From the NCBI RefSeq assembly GCF_016802725.1, contig NC_052666.1:1931501-1995500 (forward strand): DNA of 64,000 bases, read 5' to 3'. The notes under the pieces are model-generated. The model had not been told where the DNA came from. It was given only the letters and a program-made list of their open reading frames with translations, and did not search any database. The first letter of the stretch is position 1. The number at the start of each line of letters is the position of its first letter. Positions 55,096 through 64,000 of the stretch are shown here, piece by piece. Both the position numbers and the translations under genes were made by a program. Source of the stretch: Solenopsis invicta. Taxonomy: Eukaryota > Arthropoda > Insecta > Hymenoptera > Formicidae.

Positions 55096-56750
55096 AAAAA
55101 TTAAAAAAAATTTTTTTGAATGTTTTTAATATATAACGTTGGATTGATTTGCCTTTTTCTTTATTTATCTAAAAAGCCGTTCAATTAAAGCATTTCTTAT
55201 GATGAAACCATCCCCAGGTTGCCAATGAGGTTGAGGAACTGGAACATCGTCATTCAAATTTTCTACTTCTTCGTCATCATCTTCTAATTTATCGTTCAAA
55301 ATTAACGATAAATTATGTAAAACAGCACATCCCACAATAATTGTTGTAGATGTCAATAACTTTGTGCTCAATCCTTTTGATAAGCACGGAAATCTACGTT
55401 TCCAAACACCAAAAGTTCTTTCCACAATTCCTCTTGTTCTGTTAAGGATTATGTTGTAACTGCAAAAAAAATGTGTATTCATAAATTCTTTGTGCATGCA
55501 TATGTGTGTGTGTGTGTGTGTGAATAAGGTGTGTTTGTGCAAGACATTAATACATCAATATTTAATATCATTATTAATCATGTTTACCAACTAATTATAA
55601 TTATATAAAAAAAAAGATAATGCAAAATGATAAGATTAACGTGTTACTTCATAACATTTATTTACTTGTATATATGTACTATATATATATTTTTTTTACT
55701 ACTTTGTAATATATAATCATGAACTATTTAGTACAATATTATTATTGTTATAAAAATAAACAAACCTTATTTCTTTATCAGTAACAGGATTGTTAATTGG
55801 CATGAGCAAAAATGACAACGACGGATATTCAGCATCACCAATAAGCATTCCATTTAATTGGCGCTCTGTATATGCATGAGTTTTGGAATATACGGCTATC
55901 GTATTCACTTCCAGGCCATTCTGGTACAATGTCCAATATTTCGTTACGCGGTCCAACAACAATCTATAAAAAATAAATAAGCTATAAGCATACTCTTCAA
56001 GTTTTCACGGATATTTGCTTTAAAGTAAATTGCTACGCGGGTTATTTTCATATCTTTGACAAACATTATAGTCCACTTTATTTTGGTGAAAGATAGCTTG
56101 ATAAACTAAGTATTAGGCTGCTCTCGCTCTAATGGAATTAACTGTAATGTTTACGAAACGTTGATATTTTATGATGTCTTAAAACACAAAGATAACTCGC
56201 AAAACAACTTACTCTTTTAAATTACAATGAGAAAAAATATACAGTTTTTACATTTAAAAAATAATTTAAAATATTTAAATGTTAATATATAGTTTTTTGT
56301 ATTGCTCAACTTATAATATTATACCTGAACATTTAAAGAAAAGTATCCTTTTCGATTGCGATATATTTCATTAATATTTTGGAACCTTGTATGAGTTAAT
56401 CTAATATGTGTGCAATCTATCGCTCCATCAATCGAAGGAAGACCTATCCCTCCAGGGCCATATCCAAGTTCTTTAAATAAGCGTCTATTTTCAGTGCATG
56501 CTTGATCAGATGTTGGCATTTTTATATATCTCCTGATATTACTTGCTATTAAATAAGAAACTCTAAAAATGATGCGTGATATTGCTGTGAAATTTGGACC
56601 ACATCACCCATAACAAGCTGTAAAAATAAATTGAATATTATTTATAATATATTCATATTATTTAAAAATTGATAATTTAAAAGTACATTTATAGAAATAA
56701 TTAAAAGAAATATTTATCGAAAAAGATTTATACATTAATATTTTAATATA

Positions 56751-58052
56751 CAGGGCCGTGCAGGTAAATCCGGAAAAATTTACTGAAAGAAAAAAATAAT
56801 TATATTATCCCCAAAAATTTTTTTACATGCACACAACTTGGCAAAATGAAAGTACTCACCACATACGTTAATATTACTCTATATAATCCCTGTTCGCCTC
56901 AACGACCTGCTCCAGCCGAGACCTGAATCGCCTACACGCCCGAGCCAGCTCCTCTCTGTTCATATTGGTCATTACCGCCGTAATTTTTTTACGTAGCGCG
57001 TCCTTTCTGTTATGAGGTTCATTGTTCACCTCTGCCTCTACTACGCCTCACACGTAGTAATCCAGCGGATTGCAATCTGGGCTGGAGGGCGGCCACAAGT
57101 CCGGCGACCAATGATAAGGAACATTGGTATGAAGCCATGCTTGCGTGACTCTCGCCTTGTAGGCTGGCGCAGAATCCTGTTGGAAGACGTATTCACGTCC
57201 AACGGCCACACGGTCCATCCACGGTTTAACGACCGTCTCTAACACGTGGATGTACACCGCCGCGTTGATTTTGAGTCCCTGCTCAAAGAAATACGGCGGC
57301 ATCACGTCTCCGTCACTGCTGACGACGCCCAAAACCATAACCGACGCAGGGAACTTCGTATGCATGACCGTCGGCACATCGGAAGCGTCCTCGCAAATCC
57401 ACCTATCGTTTTGGCGGTTGACCTTTCTGTCCTGAATAAAGTTTTTCTCGTCGGTGAAGAACCGAAGATGATGGGCGCTCTCGTGCTTAATGTCGTTTAG
57501 CAGTGCTTGGCATTTGATTTTCCGGTTGACTTTCATGGCGTCCGTCAGCAATTGTCGCCTCCGTAGTACATACGATTTATAATATAGATCCTGGTGAACT
57601 GCACGACTCACTGTTGCACGATGTACGCCCATATCTTTGGCCAACTTTGCCATACTGGTTCCAGGACTCTGGTCAATCCGATCCTTTAACTGATCGATGA
57701 ATTCACCAGTCCGCTTCCGGTCAGATCGCTTGCTGTGGCTTGCCCGGTCCGAAGTAACGTCGTCCTTGTTGTCCGCCTCTCGATAGGTTTTGGCTATCTC
57801 GTAAACTTGCGTTTTTGAGTAGCCAAACCAATCCACAATTTCCTTGGCAGTCTTCCCGGCGCGCAGTGATTCCAGGATCGCAGCTCTCCTGTCCTGTTCT
57901 TTGCTCATCTTTCCACTTTCACTTTATACGTTGTTTCACTGTCAAAGTACGCTTCTTAAGCTTTAATTAGAAACCTAGAACACAAAAATCCAATAACACA
58001 TCACTTCACTATACCTATCTAAACTTTTTCCGGATTTACCCTCACGGCCCTG
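56751..58052 (-). mobile_element. maT-type (DD37D) Tc1/mariner element nested in a Harbinger intron
   Basis: 1302-bp unit with tips CAGGGCCGTGCAGGTAAATC (left) and complement of CAGGGCCGTGAGGGTAAATC (right), flanked by TA (56749-56750 and 58053-58054). Inverted tips are about 30 bp. It lies wholly within the first intron of the Harbinger transposase, in the same orientation. It is younger than the Harbinger and has a nearly intact transposase. Confidence 0.95.
56874..57908 (-). pseudogene. maT transposase, one premature TGA
   Basis: Starts at ATG 57908 (MSKEQDRRAAILESLRAG). A helix-turn-helix pair follows: TAKEIVDWFGYSKTQVYEIA and MAKLAKDMGVHRATVSRAV. Catalytic residues: LRFFTDEKNFIQD (D1), YVFQQDSAPAYKAR (D2), PPSSPDCNPLDYYV (D3). 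I count 37 residues between D2 and D3, the DD37D signature of the maT family. At 57048 a TGA stands where Trp normally follows DYYV. Beyond it the same frame continues GVVEAEVNNEPHNRKD to FRSRLEQVVEANRDYIE and a TAA at 56874-56876, giving 344 codons. One point mutation separates it from an open frame, so the insertion is recent. Confidence 0.93.
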
Positions 58053-58939
58053 TATATTTACTTGTCACAATAAAAGTTTTTATAAATTATTTTTTTAAAT
58101 AAAAGTAATACACTAACCTGGAAACTTCTTGTTGCATAAAATCTTAAGCAGATCAATAATTGTAAAACTGGAGAGATTGGTAAACCACGATTATTGATTT
58201 TTGCTAGTCCTTCCTCTACTAATGGTAAAATACCGTGTATTATGGACTCCTTCGAAAATCGAAATCTTTTTTTAAACTCTCGTTCGTTAAAAAATTCGAA
58301 TGGATTTTCTGTATCACGAATGTAACGTTTCGGTGCACGTATCTGTTCATTTTCTTCATCTTCTTCAGCTTCTTCATTAAAAAAATTAATGTCTTGAAGG
58401 TTTAGATCTGGTAATCCACTTTGTTTACACAATTTTTTTTCTTCTTTTACACAATTTTATTTTCTTCCCTGCATGGACAGAAATGTAGCTTAGCGCATTA
58501 CAATTTCCAATTTTTTAATGTTAAGCTCCGTGAAAAACAAAATACTATTCTAACCTCAAATTGTAAGATTTACGAATCTAAAAATATTATATTTACTATA
58601 TTTTATAACACAAATCTGATTTCTATATCAGAAAATTATCCGTAAAAAAGTGAAGTATGTATTTTTTATTATATTAAGCAATAATAGAAAACATTTTTTA
58701 ATTAAAAATTAATTTGAGGTTAGAATAGTACTCTGTTTTCCGTAAGTCACTTTGTTAGGAGCCTAGCCGTTAAAAATTAGGAAATTGGAACCTTCACTTC
58801 TGTTACTTTTTCGAAATGCCGTTTTCCGAAATTCTGACTGTCACAAGACATACCTTTACGATCCTTCAGCTCCTTGATGATTATACTTTCCCTTTCTCGT
58901 AGGCTCTACAGCTTTGCTTAAGTCGACTTCGACCTCGAC

Positions 58940-59205
58940 TTGGCGAAGATCGTCTTGTTTAGCTGCACGTACGTCATACAAGACGTCTTATTACGACTAT
59001 GAATTCATGACTAATAAGATAGTCTTAAGTCTGTTCTTATTTCAAATAAGATCTGTCTATGAATCGAGACAAGACCGAACAAGACGTTTCCAAACAAGAT
59101 CGTCTTGGACAAGTCTTGACTTGAGATTTTACTCAAGTATTTGCTTGATTCATGACTATGAATCTAGAGGGCAACTTAAGACCGTATTTAAGACGATCTT
59201 GAAAA
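58940..59205. promoter_or_regulatory. Right subterminal AAGATCGTCTT/AAGACGATCTT repeats of Harbinger
   Basis: AAGATCGTCTTG at about 58946 and 59097, AAGACGTCTTA near 58980, AAGATAGTCTTA near 59017 and AAGACGATCTTG near 59191. Mixed orientations. The tip-proximal copy mirrors the left end. Confidence 0.55.
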
Positions 59206-59324
59206 TAAGTCACGACTATGAATACGGGCCTCAGTTCAGTATAAAAATACACACTCCGAGCAAGTGCGCCTAGTAACAAAAAGTTACCAGTCACTGGAAC
59301 GGGGCGAGTGCACGCCAATCGAAT

Positions 59325-59385
59325 TCGCTATCAGTCGTACGCTCTACACTCAATCGTACGCTCTACACTCAATTGTACGTTCGCA
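59325..59385. repeat. Short tandem CGTACGCTCTACACTCAAT repeat
   Basis: About 2.5 copies of a 20-bp unit (GTACGCTCTACACTCAATC) just outside the Harbinger right end. Confidence 0.75.
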
Positions 59386-59529
59386 CGACTGTACGCTAGC
59401 GTCATCAGTCGGCTGTCTCGCCAATTACATAACTCATACAACATGATAATGAAGTTTTAAAACGGAGGTAAGTCTTAAAACAGTAAATCTATAACAAAAA
59501 ATTTTAGTGTATTTATATAACAAACTTTT

Positions 59530-61050
59530 TTTAGCCAATTATGAATACTTCAGAATTTTCACTGATAGTAGAAAATAACGTAAACAATGACAATAGAACG
59601 CTAATGCCCTCCAATTTGGAAAATTACAATATTTGCAACAAAATAATAAATAATAAAAGTCGAGATACAGAAGTAAGTCTTAAAACAGTAATTCTATAAC
59701 AAAAAATTTTAATGTATTTTTATGACATAAATTTTTTTCAGATTACTTCTTCATGTATAAATTTAGAAAAAAATAAAACTCATTGTAAAGGATGTAAACA
59801 GACAATTTAAAACAAGCCTTAGTTAACAATGAAACGATAATCATTTCTAATGATGTAATGATAAAATATAATTTACCTTCTGATAAAATTGAATTACATT
59901 TTTATGAATTGATAAATATTCAAAAAAATTCTGAAATTTTTTTAACTAAATTAAAACAGATGATATTAAATGTAATAATTTTAATAGAATGAAAGTTAGA
60001 AAAGCATAACGTGTTTTTTCTAATGACTTGAGTAGCTCTTTTCAGTTATTAGCAGATGAAAATGATAAGCCTGAGTATGTCACTACTGCCTGGTTTGTTA
60101 GAATTGTATCTAAATGGTTTTCTCGTGTAACATCCAGACATTGCAAATTAGCTCTTGGCACAAAAAATGAAAATGTTTATAATAAAAATATTAATTTTTT
60201 AAATGAAATTATTGATATTTTTGCAAAATTAAAAACAGGCAAGGGAGATTTCAAACCGGTACAAAGAGGTATTATTATTAGTACAAAATTAATAATAGAT
60301 TTAACGCAATATCTTATTAATCATAAAAATTTTAATTTATTTTAGTCGGTTCATTCAGGATTGTGTGAACGTCTCGGTTCATTCAGGATTGTGTAGAAAA
60401 CCTCTTTTCACAAATTCGCCAAAAAAATATACCAAATCCGTTACAATTTACGAATGATTTAAAATTAATCTCTATCGTAATGTATATGAAACTATATAAT
60501 AAATAATAGTAATTATGAAAATAATGATCAAGAATATCTTTCAGGATTTATTGAATATTCATCAGGAAAACAAGACAATGAACATGTGGTGGAATCGAAT
60601 AATAATAACACTGTAGTTGATATTGATACAATTTTACCTTATAAAAGAATACAATAAAAAATTTCACAAGCGTTGAGTTAAATTCACTGTATAACATTGC
60701 TGAATATATTATAAGATCAATTATAAAAATATGTAAAACATGCATTGATTGTATAAACTCTGTAAAATCAGAATCTTTATTACAATATTCTTTTACGAAA
60801 TATGTTCAATTTGAATGTTACAATAAGAGTTCATTATTTTTTGTAAACATTAAGACATTCAAAGCATTTATAATATTAGAAAAGATGTTCCGACATTATT
60901 GTAAATATTTTGATAATAACAATATTGATTAGAAGAATTTTTTAATTAATAAATTTAGTCAGGTTTTCGCAGATCATGTATTAAATTGTCATCAATTAGT
61001 TTTTAAAATAATTAAAAGATTTATATTATTCAGATTGAGGATAATGAACA
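59530..61050 (+). pseudogene. P-element-superfamily transposase relic
   Basis: Scattered frames on the plus strand. MNTSEFSLIVENNV begins at about 59541. The best piece (60028-60345) encodes TAWFVRIVSKWFSRVTSRH, INFLNEIIDIFAKLKTG, and DFKPVQRGIIISTKLIIDL. After a 29-bp tandem duplication near 60350-60400 the next frame reads QDCVENLFSQIRQKN and IPNPLQFTNDLKLISI. The pairing of FKP.QRGIIIST..L.DL with the QD..ENLFS.IR block is characteristic of the C-terminal catalytic part of P-type transposases. Many stops follow to about 61050. No N-terminal THAP zinc finger or 31-bp inverted repeats were found, so boundaries are uncertain. Confidence 0.68.
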
Positions 61051-61431
61051 AAAAAATGTTGATAATAATTGTAAGCGTTACGATAGTAAATCTATAGCTG
61101 TACACACATCTTTTAAATAAATTTTGCAAATTTGAAAGTGTTTGTAATTTCAACAATTATTTTTTTATTTTTATTTAAATATTACTCAAAATAATTTTTC
61201 TCTTAATTCATAAAGAGAACATTAAATATAAAAATTATTTCAACGTATATTATTTAGATTAATATACAAAACGAATTTGTAGTATTTTTTATAATATTTA
61301 TTGATAAATATTACGTTTATTTAAAACAAAAAGAATAACTACAGTTTGAATTTAAGCGGGAGTTGATGAAAAATTTTAATCCAATCATAAGTGGCCCCTT
61401 GCTGGCCAGTCTCTTATTCTAGAGTCTCTAC

Positions 61432-61745
61432 TTAACCCTTATGTGCACTCCCGGGTACCTAGGTACCCACCGGCGCACATTTCTTGAAAATTGTTTATGT
61501 TTCAGTGGAAATTTTTTTTTAATCAACCTGGATCGTTGCGTTTTGGCTATTTTTCTATTTAAATATGCTTCCAGATTTTATTTTTTTTATTAGAAATAAA
61601 GAAAATTATTGCTTCAATTTAAACAATTCGACAGGGACTCTCGGGGTACCCCGGTACCCATGCATAGAATTGTGTGATTTCTGTATAATTTCTTATTCAA
61701 TCGTACAATTTTCATTTAGTATCATGACAGTGATGTTAAATAAAT
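61432..61745. repeat. TTAA-CCC tip with GGTACC palindromes, possible piggyBac-type MITE
   Basis: TTAACCCTTATGTGCACTCC at 61432 is followed by the perfect 16-bp palindrome GGGTACCTAGGTACCC (61453-61468), bracketed by TGTGC/GCACA. A second block GGGGTACCCCGGTACCC lies at 61643-61659. TTAA recurs at about 61737. TTAA plus CCC resembles a piggyBac end, and the 60-bp insert at 41543 has the same CCCTT-then-palindrome layout. The right tip is not convincing. Confidence 0.35.
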
Positions 61746-61792
61746 AAGAACACTTGTTTTTGAAACAAAATATTTAAATTTTTATTGAGTTA

Positions 61793-62345
61793 AGCCTGCC
61801 GCAGACGATACGTTTTTCCTTACTGGATTTCTAACTGGATTTCCTTACTTGCTACCATACGGGCAGCAGTACTGGCAGCGCTACTGGCCGTGGCTTCACA
61901 CGATGCGAGATTTCGTGCGGGCTAAGCAATCGGAATTTGTTTGACAGAATTATGAATGAGATGGATGAGGTGGATGCGATTATTGCAACAGTGATACATC
62001 GTCGATAAAATTGCTCTTACATTATTTTTAGTTAGTGAAAAATTGCGACAACGAAATCAACATCGCCGACGTTTATGGAGTCGACAGTGGCTGCAAAGAC
62101 GAGAGACTCACAATAGTGTTCTTACAATGTTATTTGAAGAATTTGGGTGAGTATAAAGTTTTGAATTTTTTCTAATATTTATTTTTATTATCTTATGTTA
62201 TATTTTTATTCCTTGTTTATAGACCTGAAGATCCGAGATCTTTTCAAAATTTTACCAGAATGCAAGAAGAGGTTATGGAGGAGCTATTAAATCTTCTCAT
62301 TCCATATATTGAAAAGAAAAACACCCCTGCCAGAAATTCCTGATA
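61793..62345 (+). pseudogene. PIF/Harbinger transposase N-terminal fragment (third family)
   Basis: The fragment starts with AGCCTGCCGCAGACGATACG preceded by TTA (61790-61792), possibly a Harbinger tip. MNEMDEVDAIIATVIHRR is at about 61949. A later exon RNQHRRRLWSRQWLQRRE to MLFEEFG ends at GG|GTGAGT (62146). The next exon starts after TTTATAG (62223) in matching phase, with PEDPRSFQNFTRMQEEVMEE and LLNLLIPYIEKKNTP, then TGA at 62343. The succession resembles the N-terminus of insect Harbinger/ALP1-like transposases. The catalytic core is missing, so it is a truncated remnant. Confidence 0.6.
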
Positions 62346-62370
62346 GATCCAAATAAAAAAAAACGTATCC

Positions 62371-62605
62371 GAATCTGTTTGGTTCAATATGTGCTTTTGA
62401 AATCGCAATTCCGGATACGTACAATCAACATTTGTACTGGAGCATACAAATACACAAGATATACGCAAATTCGGGTATAGTCACACTCATAACCTATCCG
62501 CATTAGCAAATAACGGCAAATATAAAAAGTATCCGCATTTATGCGTAATTACGATTTCAAATGCACATATTGAGCCTAACAGAAACGGATACACGAAATG
62601 TACGC
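62371..62605. repeat. Diverged inverted repeat
   Basis: GTATCCGAATCTGTTTGGTT...TGTGCTTTTGAAATCG (62371-62408) is matched inverted at about 62548-62600 (CGATTTCAAATGCACATATT...AACGGATAC). Similar TATCCGCA/TACGTAATTACG words continue to about 62760. Non-coding. Confidence 0.65.
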
Positions 62606-63746
62606 AGATCCGAGAATATTCACATTCATTACCTATACGTAATTACGAATTACTACAGACATGAAAAGTATCTATATGTATATGTAATTACATTTTCTAA
62701 TCTACCAAAAATTCCTATTAGAAACCGATAAATATGGATATGAAATTCACGCATCTAACATGCATATATATCAAGATATATTAGCCTATATTAAGAAATA
62801 CGAATAGCCAATAGATGAGAATTCATCGTAATGAATTAGAAGGACCAGTATTTATTCGCATTACTTAATACATTACTTATACGCATTTGTACGAAAGATG
62901 TAGGTTTGTATCTGCAATGTACGACAAAAGCTTTGTCTGGATTTATTTGCATATACGTAATATATTGAATGTATTCTCTTGTCGGTTACTCCAAACTATT
63001 TATCAGGATTTATACGCATTTACTAACAGTATCCATAAGCAAAAAACTACACATTACATCGAGTATTTAAATCTATATACTCGCATTTCAAAAAACTTGT
63101 TTCGTACAAAATTTACTGGGACAGTAATAATTATTTTTCAATATATTTTTCTCTGAAATATGACATTAAAAGTGAGAGTACAATTGCAAAGATAACGCCA
63201 AAAGTTTTTTCGTCAAGTACGAGCGATCGAGAATCTGCTGAAATGGTCAGCAAGCGGAGGACGGCACCTCCCTATGCAGAAATTAAGCGCCTTATAGTAT
63301 CAATCCAATACAACGTGACAAGGATTACCCACCTATGTGAACTTGTTGCTGCAAAGGAGATCTATGGCGCACTCTGCTATATCTACTCTTTGTAGTAGAA
63401 AAGTGGTTCTCAAGATCATTACTATATAGCAATATATAAACTCGTTTATGGTTACAACTTTTACTTGACGTCACCTTGATCAACATCTTTGTGATATTTT
63501 CAATTATTTATTTAAAGAAATAATTTAGAATAGTTGTAAAATATTCACAAAGTACAAGGAGTCTTCGATCTTTTAACGCTATCTAAGCTTTTTTCTCGTT
63601 TTTAACATCTACTATGCATGTGCAATAAAGTTATCTAAAAATCTGACGGATAAGTCAAAAGAAATCATTCAATCAATACTGATAAATGCTGAAATAACTG
63701 AAGCAACATCGGACTCAAATTTTGATATTGATTTCCGAGATATCTT
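62606..63746. other. AT-rich spacer, no gene recognised
   Basis: No supported coding sequence. The block 63190-63400 is less AT-rich but contains no recognisable motif. Confidence 0.45.
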
Positions 63747-63782
63747 TTTCTCTCTCTCTCTCTCTCTCTCTCCCTCTCTCTA
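63747..63782. repeat. (TC)n microsatellite
   Basis: Pure CT run with one interruption (CCCT). Confidence 0.95.
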
Positions 63783-64000
63783 TTTGAAACAAAAGAAAAA
63801 AATTTGTTTAAAGATTTTACTTTCTAAATTATTTTTTACGTTTTTCTTTTCATTTATTTACTTCTACTTCGAAGTACACAACATAAAATTACTTTATTTT
63901 CTTTATTTTTTTTTTAAATAATGTAATGTAACATATATAACATAAAAAATATAACATATATAACAAAAAAATAACGCCCGTGTCACCTCCACGCGGTACA

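Larger units (their letters stand above)
55165..58432 (-). pseudogene. PIF/Harbinger transposase, four exons, frameshifted
   Basis: Exon 1 (58432-58118; no ATG seen) encodes an acidic start, RYIRDTENPFEFFNEREFKK, FRFSKESIIHGILPLVEEGL and LQLLICLRFYATRSFQ, ending at CAG|GTTAGT. Exon 2 (56617-56325) has a small frameshift near 56600, then IIFRVSYLIASNIRRYIKMP and IDGAIDCTHIRL (first catalytic D). It ends at NVQ|GTATAA. Exon 3 (55963-55766) starts VVGPRNEILDIVPEWPGSE, shifts frame near 55865, then ERQLNGMLIGDAEYPSLSF (second D). Exon 4 (55459-55165) has TRGIVERTFGVWKRRFP (catalytic E) and ends NALIERLFR with TAA. All three DDE residues are present, but two frameshifts inactivate it. The 1.5-kb first intron is mostly a maT insertion (56751-58052); without it the intron is about 196 bp. 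Confidence 0.88.
52332..59230. mobile_element. PIF/Harbinger transposon, with a maT element nested in it
   Basis: Tips GGCCGGTATTCATAGTCG (52332) and complement of GGCCCGTATTCATAGTCG (ending 59230), flanked by TCA on both sides (52329-52331, 59231-59233), the 3-bp duplication expected for Harbinger. Total 6899 bp, about 5.6 kb without the nested maT. It carries the two genes typical of the superfamily in convergent orientation: a spliced transposase (minus, 58432-55165) and a Myb/SANT-like DNA-binding protein (plus, 53191-53616). Both are broken. Subterminal AAGATCGTCTT repeats lie at both ends. It also contains a small foldback (52791-53027) and an inverted partial copy of the transposase first exon (54930-55095). 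Confidence 0.9.

Overview
This is a eukaryotic, gene-poor, AT-rich window packed with insect-type transposable elements. I infer an insect, most likely a hymenopteran such as an ant. The grounds are the combination of R1-clade LINEs, maT, DD41D, Merlin, PIF/Harbinger, hAT and P-type transposons, and an insect-like IMP dehydrogenase. The species cannot be fixed from the sequence alone. Only one ordinary host gene is clearly complete: IMP dehydrogenase, in two exons on the minus strand (36707-38971, intron 37952-38650). A second spliced gene on the minus strand (5551-7187, five exons, resembling the insect DUF4806-type family) carries an in-frame TGA and may be decaying. Two further coding fragments are unidentified or only loosely placed (28985-29451 and 29760-30282).

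Layout. 1-4.3 kb: AT-rich spacer with a Merlin-derived foldback element (about 2115-2937). 4.3-4.65 kb: a 48-bp GC-rich dyad minisatellite. 5.5-7.2 kb: the DUF4806-like gene. 7.56-10.68 kb: a related GC-rich dyad repeat split by a 5'-truncated R1-clade LINE (7777-10559, minus) with a 14-bp target duplication. 12.05-14.44 kb: a DD41D mariner-like element with 300-bp terminal inverted repeats and an internal 41-bp minisatellite. 15.4-17.7 kb: a Merlin element with roughly 450-bp inverted repeats and a spliced, broken IS1595-type transposase. 17.8-19.4 kb: diverged repeats and a foldback. 20.58-25.04 kb: a LINE copy with ORF1 only and a perfect target duplication. 27.2-28.5 kb: a GC-rich candidate LTR. 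32.9-35.5 kb: two mariner copies. 36.7-39.0 kb: IMPDH. 39.5-40.2 kb: a hAT relic. 40.5-46.9 kb: a degenerate purine-rich tandem array holding a 60-bp piggyBac-style insertion. 49.4-52.2 kb: a PIF/Harbinger-type transposase split by a cluster of nested palindromes. 52.33-59.23 kb: a PIF/Harbinger element with TCA target duplication, transposase and Myb-like ORFs, and a maT element nested in its transposase intron. 59.5-61.1 kb: a P-element-type transposase relic. 61.4-62.6 kb: GGTACC palindromes and another Harbinger fragment.

How it fits together. The order of insertion can be read from nesting. Harbinger landed first and maT entered its intron later; the satellite preceded the LINE; the tandem array preceded the tiny TTAA insertion. 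Two unrelated DNA transposons here, Merlin and Harbinger, each carry an inverted second copy of their own transposase N-terminal coding segment near the opposite end. This shared architecture, the hierarchical palindromes at 49.76-51.92 kb, and the ORF1-only LINE are the most unusual things I see. All assignments come from reading motifs, splice sites and terminal repeats by eye; no database search was run.
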